Notes: generated from the sequence alone by a model not told the origin. Positions 43,909 through 53,263 are shown, numbered from the stretch's first letter. The stretch is DNA of 64,000 nucleotides from Pseudanabaena sp. Salubria-1 (GCA_023336205.1 JALQCR010000002.1:124001-188000), one strand, 5' to 3'. Program-made: numbers and translations.

Positions 43909-44847
43909 AGACCTCTTGCAGAACCAAAAACATGTTAGATTTATAAGCTTTTTATCAGAACTCAAATTAAGCGATGAAATACGAAGCCAGTCAAAATCTA
44001 TCAGCGACAGAATTTAAACGGTTATTTGGAGTAAGAAGAGAAACATTTGCTCAAATGACGGAACTAATGCAACAAGCAGCCCAAAGCAAAGGACAAGGTG
44101 GTGTAGAACCAAAGCTAAGTCTAGAAGACCAAATATTGGTTACTTTGCAGTATTGGCGTGAATATCGCACCTATTTTCATATTGCTAGCGACTGGGAAGT
44201 GTCAGAATCGACGATTTGCCGCATCGTCAAAAAAGTAGAAAATGTCTTAATTAAATCGAAAAAGTTTCGGTTAGCAGGAAAAAAGTCATTATGGCAGGAG
44301 AAGGCTCCAGCCATAATTGCCATTGATGTAACTGAGACAAAGGTTGAGCGCCCTAAATATCACCAGAAACATTTTTATAGCGGTAAGAAAAAGCATCATG
44401 CCCTCAAAGCCCAATTGGTGGTCGATCTGACTAATTTCAAGATAGTTTGTACCGCTTACGGTAAGGGCAAGCAGCATGATTTCTCATTATTCAAGGCAAG
44501 TGGAGTTCATTTTCACGCACAGACACAAGGTTTGGCAGACAAGGGTTATCAAGGCTTACAAAAGTTGCATCCTAACTCGCAAATTCCTATCAAAAAGCCT
44601 CAAAATGGCTCATTATCCAAGGAGGATAAGCGTTTTAATCGCCAACTTGCACGTCAACGTATTGCGATTGAGCATGTTAATCGTCGCTTGAAGATTTTTA
44701 AGATTCTCTCTTTACCTTATCGTAATCGTCGTCGTCGTTTTGGTTTGCGTTGTAATTTGATTGCCGCCATTTATAACTTTGAAGTCGCTCTTGTTGCTTC
44801 TAAAACTTTCTCTGCTCTGGATTAATTTTCAGTTCTGCAAGAGGTCT
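43909..44847 (+). mobile_element. IS5-family-like insertion sequence in the Argonaute gene
   Basis: Perfect 16-bp terminal inverted repeats AGACCTCTTGCAGAAC bound a 939-bp element; the 3-bp target duplication AAT is at 43906-43908 and 44848-44850. Excision in silico restores the Argonaute frame exactly. Confidence 0.93.
43974..44825 (+). CDS. IS5-family transposase (DDE_Tnp_4 type)
   Basis: Protein of 283 residues, frame intact. N-terminal helix-turn-helix region SLEDQILVTLQYWREYRTYF...VSESTICRIV, then the catalytic residues in IIAIDVTETKVERP, GLADKGYQGL and RQRIAIEHVNRRLKIFK. The element is therefore probably still mobile, which makes reversion of the Argonaute gene conceivable. Confidence 0.9.
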   Translation: MKYEASQNLSATEFKRLFGVRRETFAQMTELMQQAAQSKGQGGVEPKLSLEDQILVTLQYWREYRTYFHIASDWEVSESTICRIVKKVENVLIKSKKFRLAGKKSLWQEKAPAIIAIDVTETKVERPKYHQKHFYSGKKKHHALKAQLVVDLTNFKIVCTAYGKGKQHDFSLFKASGVHFHAQTQGLADKGYQGLQKLHPNSQIPIKKPQNGSLSKEDKRFNRQLARQRIAIEHVNRRLKIFKILSLPYRNRRRRFGLRCNLIAAIYNFEVALVASKTFSALD

Positions 44848-45366
44848 AATATCACTGCTAACACCTAAAGCCAGTGCTGGACGTATTAAGCCATTAATTT
44901 CGACTGTTTCCGACCAAAAATTAGGTTTACGGACTACCTGAACTGATTGCTTTTTAAAAGGCGGATTAGAAAAAGGGCGAGATATTTTCAGGATCTGATA
45001 AGCCAATTTTGCCAGTACTTCTGGAGTAATTTCATCAGAGTTGACAACTTGAACTGAAAAAGGGCGATCTCCTAACTCCTTCATCTCATTTTGAATACTA
45101 TCTATTGCTTCTCGCCACTGAGCAACTGTCGGCATATTTTGCTGCTGCTGTAGTTTTGCGATCGCAAAGAAATCTCCTTGCTCCCAAACAACTATTATTT
45201 CCGCAAATTTACGGCAAAGATGGAAACTTAATGGATTACCAAGCTCTCTTTCATTAATATGTGGTGAAAGCCGAAACCTTAGTAAATTTATTTCAGAATG
45301 AGATAGTGTCGCGATCTCGCTTAAAAAAATAGTTGAATTTTGAGCAATATTAGTCGTGGTATTCAT
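44848..45366 (-). pseudogene. ago: long prokaryotic Argonaute, 5' part
   Basis: 173 residues of the Argonaute N-terminal lobe, beginning MNTTTNIAQNSTIFLSEI and ending GVSSD at the break, after which codons from the insertion sequence (IRPLAELKINPEQRKF) and a stop follow. It overlaps the Cas4-like gene by 4 bases (ATGA), so the two were translationally coupled, Cas4-like first. Confidence 0.88.
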
Positions 45367-46190
45367 GCTACAACCTCACATAAAGAAAATGAACAAATTG
45401 AATTGAATTGACAATACTTACAAGCAAACCCCGAATTTGGCAAAAAAATTTCTGAAAACCGTTCAGGTTCATTGTGATATAGTTGCTTCTCTAACTCATG
45501 AGCTTTAGCAAGTCTGGCTAATTCAGTCTGCAAAGCAGAAAGATGAATTGCCTTTGCGGTAAGCTTTTCAGACCATTTACAAAACTCTAAGTTATAAAAT
45601 AAAGCGGATATCTTACGCTCAGGATAAAGATATGTCGCGGCTAGTAAGTAAATATAAGCTTGCCGAGAATCAAAGTCACTTTTTCCAGTTTTAAAGTCAA
45701 GGATAAATAAAGTACCGTCAGGCTCCTCAAAGATGCAATCCATTGCTGCAAATAAGCGAAACAAATAATTGCGACTATTTATCTCAAGACCATCGGGAAA
45801 TCCTTCATCACCACGACTGAGCTTAATAATTTTTTTGTCCAGTAGCACTGGATTATCACGGTAATTGCTAAGAATTTGAGCAACTCTTTGCTGTACTGTA
45901 TAAGACTCTTTATCTAGTTTTAAAATTTCTACCAAGTTTTCTATTCCATCATCCTGAGTGATCAGTTCAGGATGATGATGAAACTCATAAACTGCTTGCT
46001 GGGCTAATAGTCCTATCCTTTGAGGTGTTGTATCTTTTTCTAATAAAGCTGCAACCTCAGACTCCTTTTTTCTTACCCTTTTATATCCACGTTGCATATC
46101 ACAGTGAAAAGGCTCTAGCCCCACTGATGGAATAAACTCAGCCATTAAACCGTAACTTGCAAACGGTAGCCACCTTTTTGTAAATACCAT
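45363..46190 (-). CDS. Cas4/RecB-like PD-(D/E)XK nuclease of the Argonaute operon
   Basis: Protein of 275 residues. The nuclease core has a histidine-bearing helix (LLAQQAVYEFHHHPEL), the D in AAMDCIFEEPDG, and the D-x-K in LFILDFKTGKSD, followed by ALFYNLEF. A C-terminal cysteine group (CKYCQFNSIC) and one upstream cysteine fit an iron-sulphur cluster of the Cas4/AddB kind. Cas4-like nucleases beside pAgo genes have been noted in surveys. It may process DNA ends that feed guide loading or degrade targets; this is inference. The gene still looks intact. Confidence 0.85.
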   Translation of the reverse strand: MVFTKRWLPFASYGLMAEFIPSVGLEPFHCDMQRGYKRVRKKESEVAALLEKDTTPQRIGLLAQQAVYEFHHHPELITQDDGIENLVEILKLDKESYTVQQRVAQILSNYRDNPVLLDKKIIKLSRGDEGFPDGLEINSRNYLFRLFAAMDCIFEEPDGTLFILDFKTGKSDFDSRQAYIYLLAATYLYPERKISALFYNLEFCKWSEKLTAKAIHLSALQTELARLAKAHELEKQLYHNEPERFSEIFLPNSGFACKYCQFNSICSFSLCEVVA

Positions 46191-46209
46191 ATATAGTGTC
46201 CTAGCAGAC

Positions 46210-46289
46210 TTGATTTTTTATTCAACTCTATTAGCAATGCTAAACGATGTTGATTTTTTAGTCAATAGTTTTGTTGATTTTTTAGTCAA
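46210..46289. promoter_or_regulatory. three operator repeats between the Argonaute operon and the XRE gene
   Basis: The 16-mer TTGATTTTTTAGTCAA occurs at 46250 and 46274, and with one change (T for G) at 46210. Each is a semi-palindrome with TTGA/TCAA ends. They fill the gap between the divergent Cas4-like and XRE genes. The XRE protein is the natural ligand. Confidence 0.8.
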
Positions 46290-46302
46290 GTCAAAATATA
46301 AT
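46274..46302 (+). promoter_or_regulatory. promoter of the XRE-ImmA operon
   Basis: TTGATT and TATAAT are separated by 17 bases. The -35 hexamer is the first part of the third operator repeat, so repressor binding would block polymerase. Transcription would begin about 6 bases before the ATG, giving a nearly leaderless message. Confidence 0.7.
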
Positions 46303-46314
46303 GGTTTAACAAGT

Positions 46315-46680
46315 ATGGAGAATGATGTGAACAAACAATTTGGGCAACTTATTCGCGATGCTCGTAAAGACAAAGGTTATAGTCAGCGTGAACTAGCTAG
46401 TCTAGTTAGTCTAGACTTCACCTATTTATCTAAACTAGAAAATAACCGTGCTGATTATCCCCCTAAGGAAGAAGTGATCAGGAATCTAGCAACTCAATTA
46501 GATTTAAACCCAGAGGAGTTGATCTTTCTTGCAGGAAGGATTCCAGAACATGATGAACAATTACTCCAGCAGAACTACAAAGAAATGCCTATGTTATTTC
46601 GGCGTATGCATGAAGATCCTCAGTTTGCCCGCAATATTTTTGACTTGGCTATTAATGAAGAACAGGAGAAAAAAAATTGA
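46315..46680 (+). CDS. XRE-family transcription regulator
   Basis: Protein of 121 residues from MENDVNKQFG. An in-frame reading extends 35 codons further up, but those codons are the operator repeats and promoter, so I reject it; GTG four codons on is the other option. The helix-turn-helix spans RDARKDKGYSQRELASLV to LSKLENNRADYPPKEE. It should bind the TTGA-TCAA repeats, repressing itself and perhaps the divergent Argonaute operon. Cleavage by the partner ImmA peptidase would relieve repression. Confidence 0.88.
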   Translation: MENDVNKQFGQLIRDARKDKGYSQRELASLVSLDFTYLSKLENNRADYPPKEEVIRNLATQLDLNPEELIFLAGRIPEHDEQLLQQNYKEMPMLFRRMHEDPQFARNIFDLAINEEQEKKN

Positions 46681-47354
46681 GTATAATCAAGCCTTTTTTA
46701 TGGGCTAAAAAAGAAGATATCGAGAATAAAGCTAACGAAGTTCTACTCAAAATACAATCTCGTTCAAAACGATCTTTTAATGGAAGAGTTGATCCTAGTA
46801 GAATTGCAGATTTCTTGGACTTAGGAATCGTTTGGGAAAAAATACCTTCAGATGGTGATGGGAAAATTGCAGCGAGAATATTTCCTTCTCAAAGACTAAT
46901 CGAAATTAATGAAGACTTTCCAGAGCTAAAGGAGTCTAATGGGTTTGCCTCATTTACGATCGCCCATGAAATAGGACATTGGGTTTTACATATCAATCAA
47001 GATGAAGTAGATGGACTTACTCAACAGCAAGAACTCAACTTGGACATTTCTAAAGAAAGTCATCTTTTTCTATGTAGATCTTCAAACGGAACAAAGATTA
47101 GCAACATAGAATGGCAAGCAGATTACTTTGCTGGATCGCTTTTAATGCCTCGTAATCTTCTAGAAGAGACTCGCAAAGGACGAAATTTACAAAACTGGAA
47201 TCATTTACGAGCTATGGCAGATGAGCTAGGGGTTAGTTTGTCTGCTCTAAAGGTGCGTTTGCAACAAATTGACTGGATTTATATACCCAAAAATTCAAAA
47301 CAGATATATCTAGGCAAAGCACCATTCATCCCATCAGAACATTGGATTAACTAG
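46677..47354 (+). CDS. ImmA/IrrE-family metallopeptidase
   Basis: Protein of 225 residues starting at TTG inside the XRE stop (TTGA overlap), with CAGGAG ten bases upstream. Zinc motif HEIGHWVLH near residue 98, third ligand in EWQADYFAGSLLMP. The C-terminal part has a helix-turn-helix-like strip (MADELGVSLSALKVRLQQ). XRE-ImmA pairs switch mobile elements or defence genes in response to damage or infection; ImmA cleaves the repressor. Here the likely target operon is the divergent Cas4-like/Argonaute pair. Confidence 0.88.
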   Translation: MSIIKPFLWAKKEDIENKANEVLLKIQSRSKRSFNGRVDPSRIADFLDLGIVWEKIPSDGDGKIAARIFPSQRLIEINEDFPELKESNGFASFTIAHEIGHWVLHINQDEVDGLTQQQELNLDISKESHLFLCRSSNGTKISNIEWQADYFAGSLLMPRNLLEETRKGRNLQNWNHLRAMADELGVSLSALKVRLQQIDWIYIPKNSKQIYLGKAPFIPSEHWIN

Positions 47355-47828
47355 ATACTGGAGGTTGTCTGCCGATCGCGCTCTAGCCTGTCTAGTTCGG
47401 CTTGCAAGCTAGCAAATTCCGATGCAGATTTACTCCTACGCAAAATAGGCGTTTCTAGTAAAGTTCTGAGATAGCCAATCCTGCTTCCAATCGCCGAGAT
47501 AGGTTCAGATTTTGGTGGTTCATAGGGTCGCAAGCAATCGGCATTGGCAGTTTTCGGAGATGGATTTTGAGAGATCGCTCCTTTGGTGCTTTCAGTTTTT
47601 GGCGGACTTAGCCTGCCGTGGGTCTCGATCCACATCGGATCGCTAGTTTTTTGCGACGACTTTGACGAGTAAGTGGGGGCTTGAAAATCAACGTCGGCAA
47701 ATTTTGGCAATTCTTGCCCTCGCAGGGGCGTTTCAGAGCAGCCTAACGCTTTATATAGGGCTTTTTCTGTAACAGTCCTTTCTGTCTCGGTTTCAGCTTG
47801 TTCGATCGGGGGGGCGATCGCTATGGCA
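47351..47828 (-). pseudogene. 3' part of the split AEP-primase gene
   Basis: The frame is open from the end of the 1,056-bp element (IAIAPPIEQAETETERTV...) through to SSI and stop; a start at TTG inside it would give a 119-residue product, which I do not believe is a gene of its own. Joining it to the 5' part at 57095-58393 across the 5-bp duplication CCATA gives one continuous frame of 589 residues. The tail is proline- and serine-rich with a C-terminal coiled-coil-like helix (ASLQAELDRLERDRQ). Confidence 0.75.
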
Positions 47829-48882
47829 GGTATGGCGACGATTCGTTTAAAACTGTATCACGACAGGCTTAAAAGCAACATATAGCAATACTTTCAGCGA
47901 TTGATTTGAGAAAGGTACATGAACCGTTTTACAGCCGATCTTGAATCAAACCTTAGTTTGCATAGACAGAGTATTGGTCATACTCTGTCTATGCAAGTAC
48001 TACACTCCAATTAGTTGCTACTTGCATAAGCAAAAAATCTTAGAAGTATATATTTTTTGATGAATCTTTAATAGCAACATAATAAAAGCTTTTTAATCAG
48101 CTTTATCGGTTTATCGCGATATCACTTTTTTATTTCGCAGACTTGCAAAGACTACTCAATTCAAATAAAGCTGCTTTTCAATCCTGATACGTTGTTCGAT
48201 AGCTAAGAGGCTAATTTGCAAGAAATTGGCGTACTTTATAAAGCTGGAATATTTTGGATATCGAGCGTACTTTAATTGAGCTTGTTATTCGGAATATCTG
48301 TCACAACAGCACTAATACATGAGGAGACAGTGTCGTAAATGGCTACAAAGTCACATACTAAATAACAGACTAAATATACTAATAAAGATGCATTTACCAT
48401 ACTTCCTAATACTTACTTTAATAGGTGTTTTTATACATCTTTTTGAACAAGATAAAGTGCTACAAGTCGATAAATCCCTGACGCAATGTGCCTAACGACT
48501 TCGCAGAAGATCTATCGATCACAGAGGAAAGCAGTCTTGAAACCAAGGACATATCCTCACAACTTAGGAAAATCAAAATGAGAAAGAATGAAACCACATG
48601 AATGACAATTCTCTATAGGTGTTTCAGGGAGATCAAACATAATAAACGACTCAATGTTTTTAGCCTCAGATATCGCAGACCTCTGAGGCTAAAAACATTG
48701 TGCTTTAAACATTTCAGCCATTTAAGCTAAAGCACCTCCCCGAAACTCTTATAGAGCCTATCGCTTTAGATGAAATGTAAAAATGTTCATGCACCTTCCT
48801 CAAATCAATCACTGAAAGTATTGCTATATATTGCTTTTAAGCCTGTCGTGATACAGTTTTACACGAATCGTTGCCATACCCG
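47827..48882 (+). mobile_element. 1,056-bp non-coding inverted-repeat element, copy A
   Basis: Ends CAGGTATGGCGACGATTCG and, inverted, CGGGTATGGCAACGATTCG; the terminal inverted repeats run for about 100 bases with few mismatches (CTGTATCACGACAGGCTTAA is shared). There is no open frame of note. The interior holds a 15-bp hairpin (TGCATAGACAGAGTA, 47959-47995) and a nested structure at 48611-48756 with inner 19-bp arms CAATGTTTTTAGCCTCAGA. It ends two genes by supplying codons VWQRFV and a stop. Copy B (58394-59449) is its reverse complement, the same length. Confidence 0.85.
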
Positions 48883-50051
48883 ATCTTGTAGAGAATATTT
48901 TAGATGGTCTTCAAAGGTTTTACGCCCTTGAGTTGTCAGCACTTGAGGAGCTAATTCTAGAAAATCCCAACCTCGTTTATTTTGCCAATATTCTCTTTTG
49001 GCTTCTGACATTTCATCATATTCTGGATCGTCTTGTAGCCCGAAATACTCAATGACTAAGCCATTATCAGAAAACAGTGTAGGACGTTCAATAGTGAAAT
49101 CTGGGCGATAGTTGATACCACGCCACCAAAAGCTTTTTTCATAGGTGTAAGGGATATCATGCTCAAATAGAAAGTCAGCAATTATTTTTTCGCCACGAGA
49201 TTTATAATATCTGCCGTCTATGCCTTCTTTGGGAAGCGATCGCCGATATTTAACATAAGCAATCAAACTTTCACTATCGATCCTGAAATGTTTACGCATT
49301 AAATTACGGATTTCTGCATAGTACACAGGTTTATCCAAGTATTCGCTAATCACTGCTTGCATAGACAGACTCAGACTTTGCTCTCCATCTTTTTCATCAA
49401 AGTTGATATTTTCTTCGGGATGAACTAACCGATATGCAAGAGCGTGAAAAGTCATGACATGAGGAATGTCTTCACCTGAATGTCTTTGGATTCTTTCTTT
49501 AATTTCATTAGCAGCTTTACGGTTAAAGGCTAGTAACAATATTTCTGAGGGATGGATACCACAATGTTTTTGCAAAAATAAGGCGCGATTAACTAATGTT
49601 GATGTTTTGCCGCTTCCAGCCCTTGCAACAACTTGAACATGAATATTAACAGCCCCAATTGCTGCGGATTGCTCAAGGTCTGGTTTATTACCTAGATTTT
49701 TTTCTACCCAAGTTTGACAAAAGTTTGATTTTTTTCGGTTGTATTCAACTTTAGAAATATATGGTTGACATTCAAGATGGTAAAATTCATCAGCATCTAA
49801 GAAATCATCTTTGAAGAAGTTGTCTAGGTCAGAAAGCAATAAGATTGTTTTTTTGTCCCAATAATACTTTTTTAGTTTTTGATAGTCTGTATTTGATATA
49901 TATTTTTTGCATTCAACTTGATAAAGGCTATCAGCCTCATCAAAAGAATATCTAGATAAGATAGATTCAATTCTTTGGAGTAAGGATAATTTTAATTTCT
50001 TTAAAATAGGCTCTTTTTTGTTTTCATACTCTGCAAGTGTTATAAATCTTT
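48883..50051 (-). pseudogene. repeat-helicase-nuclease gene, 3' piece (UvrD N-terminal part with nuclease insert)
   Basis: This piece carries the last EAD/Y repeats, then an SF1 helicase start: LEQSAAIGAV, Walker A VVARAGSGKTSTLV, ILLLAFNRKAANEIKERI, HVMTFHALAYRLVHP. After it comes a PD-(D/E)XK insert: SRGEKIIADFLFEHDIPY, YRPDFTIERP, LVIEYFG. The helicase second half is missing: the frame runs into the 1,056-bp element, which adds RVWQRFV and a stop. With the other two pieces (51338-51565, 52812-53263), after removing two insertion sequences and their 8-bp duplications, it gives 611 codons in one frame. Confidence 0.85.
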
Positions 50052-51337
50052 GGCTCTATCGTTCAAACTATGCTCGACCAATATCTAAATGCCAACAAAT
50101 TAGAGATCGCAACTTAAAATTATCAAAATTCCTGAAGCCATACCCAGATCGTTTAATTAGCTTTAACTTATTATTGATACCCTCAACAACGCCATTAGTA
50201 GTGCGGTTCTCAAAGTAATTAGTAACTTCTCCAAACCATCGACAAATTGTGCCAACACTATCCTTATACGTCTCCTTTGCTGTCTCCATCCAGTCGAGTA
50301 ATTTTGATGCGCCATCTCCCCAATTTTTAGCATCTTCAAAGACTCTTCTAAACTCTTCTTTTTGCTGATGCATTTTCCCTAGCAATGGTACCACTTCTCG
50401 AATTTCTTCTAATTTTATTTTTTGCTTCTCTGTTAAATCTTTTTCGTTCTTTAGTAATGCATACTTACTCTGCTTAAGTGCTTCTTCGATTTTCTTTTTC
50501 TCGTTTACATTTTTGTTTTCTTTATTTGCTTTTTGCAGGTCATTTCGTGCTGTTTTTAGTTCCTCAGGAACTATCTTTGTTACATGGAATCGGTCGGCTA
50601 CTACCTCTGCTTTTGGTATTAGTTTGTTGATCAGTCCTTTATAATTTCCACTTAGATCCATACTTACCTCAATAATTTGCTCTAACACCTCTTTTCCCCA
50701 CCCCTCAAGCTCTTTCCTTATTTCTTCTTGTTTCCGTGATCGCACAAATCCTATCGGTATTTTTCTGTCTAAATCTACCAATACTACTATGTAGTCCCCT
50801 TGTCCTTTTCGTAATGCTATTTCATCAATCCCAAGTCGTTTTAATGGCTTTAAATCTATTCTAAGTTTTTTTTCGCTAATGTATTTTATCATCGACCACA
50901 CTTCCTCATCTGTTAAGTCATTTTGCTTCCCTACATTATGCATATCGCTATGCAATACTTGCTGCACTATCATCTCTGCAAATCTGTTAGTTTGTTTTCG
51001 TCTCTTTCCTATAAATTCTAGTTCTTCACTGAACGGCTTTTCACATTTTTTACACTTGAATTGACGACGGTTTACTTTTAATAGTACTTCCTGTCCACTA
51101 ATGCTTAAATCTCTTGCAAAATACCAGCGATTTTGATGCAGATGATTACTTTCTTCTCCGCATCTTGGACACTTTGCTTTTGTCGTTTTCGCTTCAACCT
51201 CTAAAATTAATCGATCTGCTACTTTTGTGTAGTTTTCTACTTCGATTCCTGGCAGATTTAAAAGTTCGGTTAGAATTGGCTGCATATTTGTTGTTTTGTA
51301 TCTTATGTTACCTTAGCATCATTTAGACGATTGAGCC
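50052..51337 (-). mobile_element. ISL3-family insertion sequence 1
   Basis: 1,286 bp with imperfect terminal inverted repeats GGCTC(T/A)ATCGT and an exact 8-bp target duplication AAATCTTT (50044-50051, 51338-51345), the duplication length typical of ISL3. It interrupts a repeat of the helicase gene between ECKRF and ITLAEY. Confidence 0.93.
50068..51285 (-). CDS. ISL3-family transposase, intact
   Basis: Protein of 405 residues. N-terminal zinc finger CPRCGEES...FKCKKCEKPF, helix-turn-helix, then DDE-type residues in LGIDEIALRKG, EVSMDLSGNYK and VVEGINNKLKLIKRSGYGFRN, the last the ISL3 C-terminal signature. The frame is unbroken. Confidence 0.92.
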   Translation of the reverse strand: MQPILTELLNLPGIEVENYTKVADRLILEVEAKTTKAKCPRCGEESNHLHQNRWYFARDLSISGQEVLLKVNRRQFKCKKCEKPFSEELEFIGKRRKQTNRFAEMIVQQVLHSDMHNVGKQNDLTDEEVWSMIKYISEKKLRIDLKPLKRLGIDEIALRKGQGDYIVVLVDLDRKIPIGFVRSRKQEEIRKELEGWGKEVLEQIIEVSMDLSGNYKGLINKLIPKAEVVADRFHVTKIVPEELKTARNDLQKANKENKNVNEKKKIEEALKQSKYALLKNEKDLTEKQKIKLEEIREVVPLLGKMHQQKEEFRRVFEDAKNWGDGASKLLDWMETAKETYKDSVGTICRWFGEVTNYFENRTTNGVVEGINNKLKLIKRSGYGFRNFDNFKLRSLICWHLDIGRA

Positions 51338-51565
51338 AAATCTTTTACATTCATCTTGATAGAATTGATCAGCTTCTTCAAGTGATGAATTAATTAATAG
51401 TGCATCTAATTTTAAAAACAAAGGGTTACGAATTTTCCCCCACGCTTCTAAAATATTTGACTTTTGAAGATCATATTCATTGATTGATATGTATTTACTG
51501 CAATTTATCTGATAAAATCTGTCTGCTTCTTCAAATTTATATTCTTCAAATAACTGATGTATGTC
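51338..51565 (-). pseudogene. repeat-helicase-nuclease gene, middle piece
   Basis: A 228-base remnant between two insertion sequences encodes two of the repeats: EEYKFEEADRFYQINCSKYI and SSLEEADQFYQDECKRF. It has no start or stop of its own. It connects in frame to both neighbours once each 8-bp duplication is counted once. Confidence 0.85.
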
Positions 51566-52811
51566 GGGTCTTCTGGGTTTAAGGGGATAAGTAAATCTAA
51601 TGAGAAAGACAAGCTAATAATCTAGAACGAAAATTTAAAAAATTTAAAAAACCATAAGCCTGTCGTTTAATTAATTTAATACGATTATTAAGTCCCTCCA
51701 TCACACCACTAGATGTACGATTTAAAAAGTAGTTACAAATATTATCAAGATGATTACGAATGGTTTCCAAAACTGCGCCATAAACAGCTTTAGCTTTTTG
51801 AAGCCATTCTTTTAATTGTTTCTGACCCTCTTCAGGAGTTTTACAAGTCTCAAAAATACTTCTAAAGTCTTCTTTGAGATTATAAGCTAGTCGCAAGCGT
51901 TTAGAACATTTCAAGACATTTTCTAACTTCACTTTTTCTTCTTCTGTTAAGTCTACCTTGTTCTTTAGTAGAATAAATCGACTACCTTTAATCTTGATTT
52001 TAGCTTTTTGACGCAGTTGATTTAACTCTTTGATTAGTGGCTGCATAACATGAAATCTGTCGATGACAATTTTCGCATTTGGAAATACTTCTTTGACAAC
52101 TTTGGGAAAGCCTCCCCACATATCAATGCTAACCTCCTCTACTTTTTCCCTTATCTCAATCGGTTGCTGCTTCAGGACTTCAATGATGTCATCTTGTTTA
52201 TGACTATCAATTACTTCTAGTAATGCTCCTGCGTCAATACTTGATACGACTGTCACAAAGTCTTTATGTCCTTTGCGTTTACTCACTTCATCAATACTCA
52301 CTCGTTTTACTTCTTTCCAATCATCTTTTTTTTTAGAGAAAATTGGTGATTGAAAATCCCTTGTATTTGATCCCAACTCAAATATTCATCTCGACTTACT
52401 TGCTCCACACTCGCACTTTGTACTCGTTGATAAACATACTCCTCATACCTTTGTGTGTATCGTCTTTCCCAGTCTACAAAGGGTAACTTTTCCGTAAAAT
52501 GTCTTTGACAATGTTGACAATAAAATTGGCGGCGCGGCGTATTTAAATAAACTATTTTCCCAAATACTGACAAATCTCGAATCAATATCGGTCGATTTTG
52601 TTTTAATTTTCCACCATGCGTATTACAATGCGGACAAGTAATTTCATCCTGTAAAAATCTCAACTTTAGGGTGATTTTATTTTCTTCTTCCGTAAAACTT
52701 TCAACGGTTGTGTTGGGTAAATTTAGCAACCTATCTAGATACAAGTCCATACCTGTCACCACTTATCTTTGTGCTTCATTATACATTAATCCCCTCAAAC
52801 CCAGAAGAGCC
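51566..52811 (-). mobile_element. ISL3-family insertion sequence 2
   Basis: 1,246 bp with ~23-bp terminal inverted repeats (GG-TCTTCTGGGTTT-AGGGG) and the exact 8-bp target duplication TGTATGTC (51558-51565, 52812-52819). It differs clearly from the first ISL3 copy, so the two insertions are independent. Confidence 0.92.
51597..52762 (-). pseudogene. ISL3-family transposase in two frames
   Basis: The N-terminal part (zinc finger CPHCNTHGG...CQHCQRHF) reads to a stop at 52307; the catalytic part (VSIDEVSKRKG, VSIDMWGGFP, VMEGLNNRIKLIKRQAYG) continues in the -1 frame. The crossover is a run of nine A on the coding strand followed by G, which contains A-AAA-AAG, a known -1 slippage form. It may be programmed frameshifting or a slipped homopolymer. 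Confidence 0.88.
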
Positions 52812-53263
52812 TGTATGTCATTCAGTAATTCATCTCTTCGTTTATCTAGAAATTCTTTCCTGTGGGCAAAATATTTTTCAGTTGAAATATAATTTTTGCA
52901 AAGAAACTCATAAACATTATCAGCCTCTTCAAAATTATACGATTCAAGTAATTTATTTAGATAAAAAATAATTTTGTCTTTTTCAAAAGATATGGAAGAC
53001 ATAATCTCAAAATTACTTATGAAACTTTCTTTTGTGCAATTCCATACAGTTGTACGATTAGAATCATGAAATACAATATTTACATCTATGATTGATTTAT
53101 TGATTTTAATTGCCGCAACTTTACCGATAAGTTCTTTGTTTCGACTAATATTAATTAATGCGATTACTTTTATTCCAACAAGTAATTGCCATATGCTTAT
53201 TTCATTATCAGCTAAATTAGCAAAATCTTTTAAAGTATTAATTTCTTGATGTTTTTCATTCAT
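52812..53263 (-). pseudogene. repeat-helicase-nuclease gene, 5' piece
   Basis: The start MNEKHQEINTLKDFANL opens the gene. The first ~100 residues form a beta-rich domain (ISIWQLLVGIKVIALINI, FHDSNRTTVWNCTKESF) of unknown kind, then the first repeat, SYNFEEADNVYEFLCKNYIS. After RRDELLNDI the second ISL3 element intervenes. Alone it could encode a 166-residue protein ending in codons from the insertion sequence. Confidence 0.82.

Noticed and set aside
44800..44847. C-terminal extension of the Argonaute 5' fragment (IRPLAELKINPEQRKF)
   Set aside because: These codons belong to the insertion sequence end, not to Argonaute.
46210..46314. N-terminal extension of the XRE regulator
   Set aside because: These codons are the operator repeats and the promoter; repeated residues there (VDFLVNSFVDFLVKS) come from the DNA repeats.
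47351..47710. Stand-alone 119-residue gene
   Set aside because: Its frame is open upstream to the 1,056-bp element and joins the primase fragment across CCATA; it is the 3' part of that gene.
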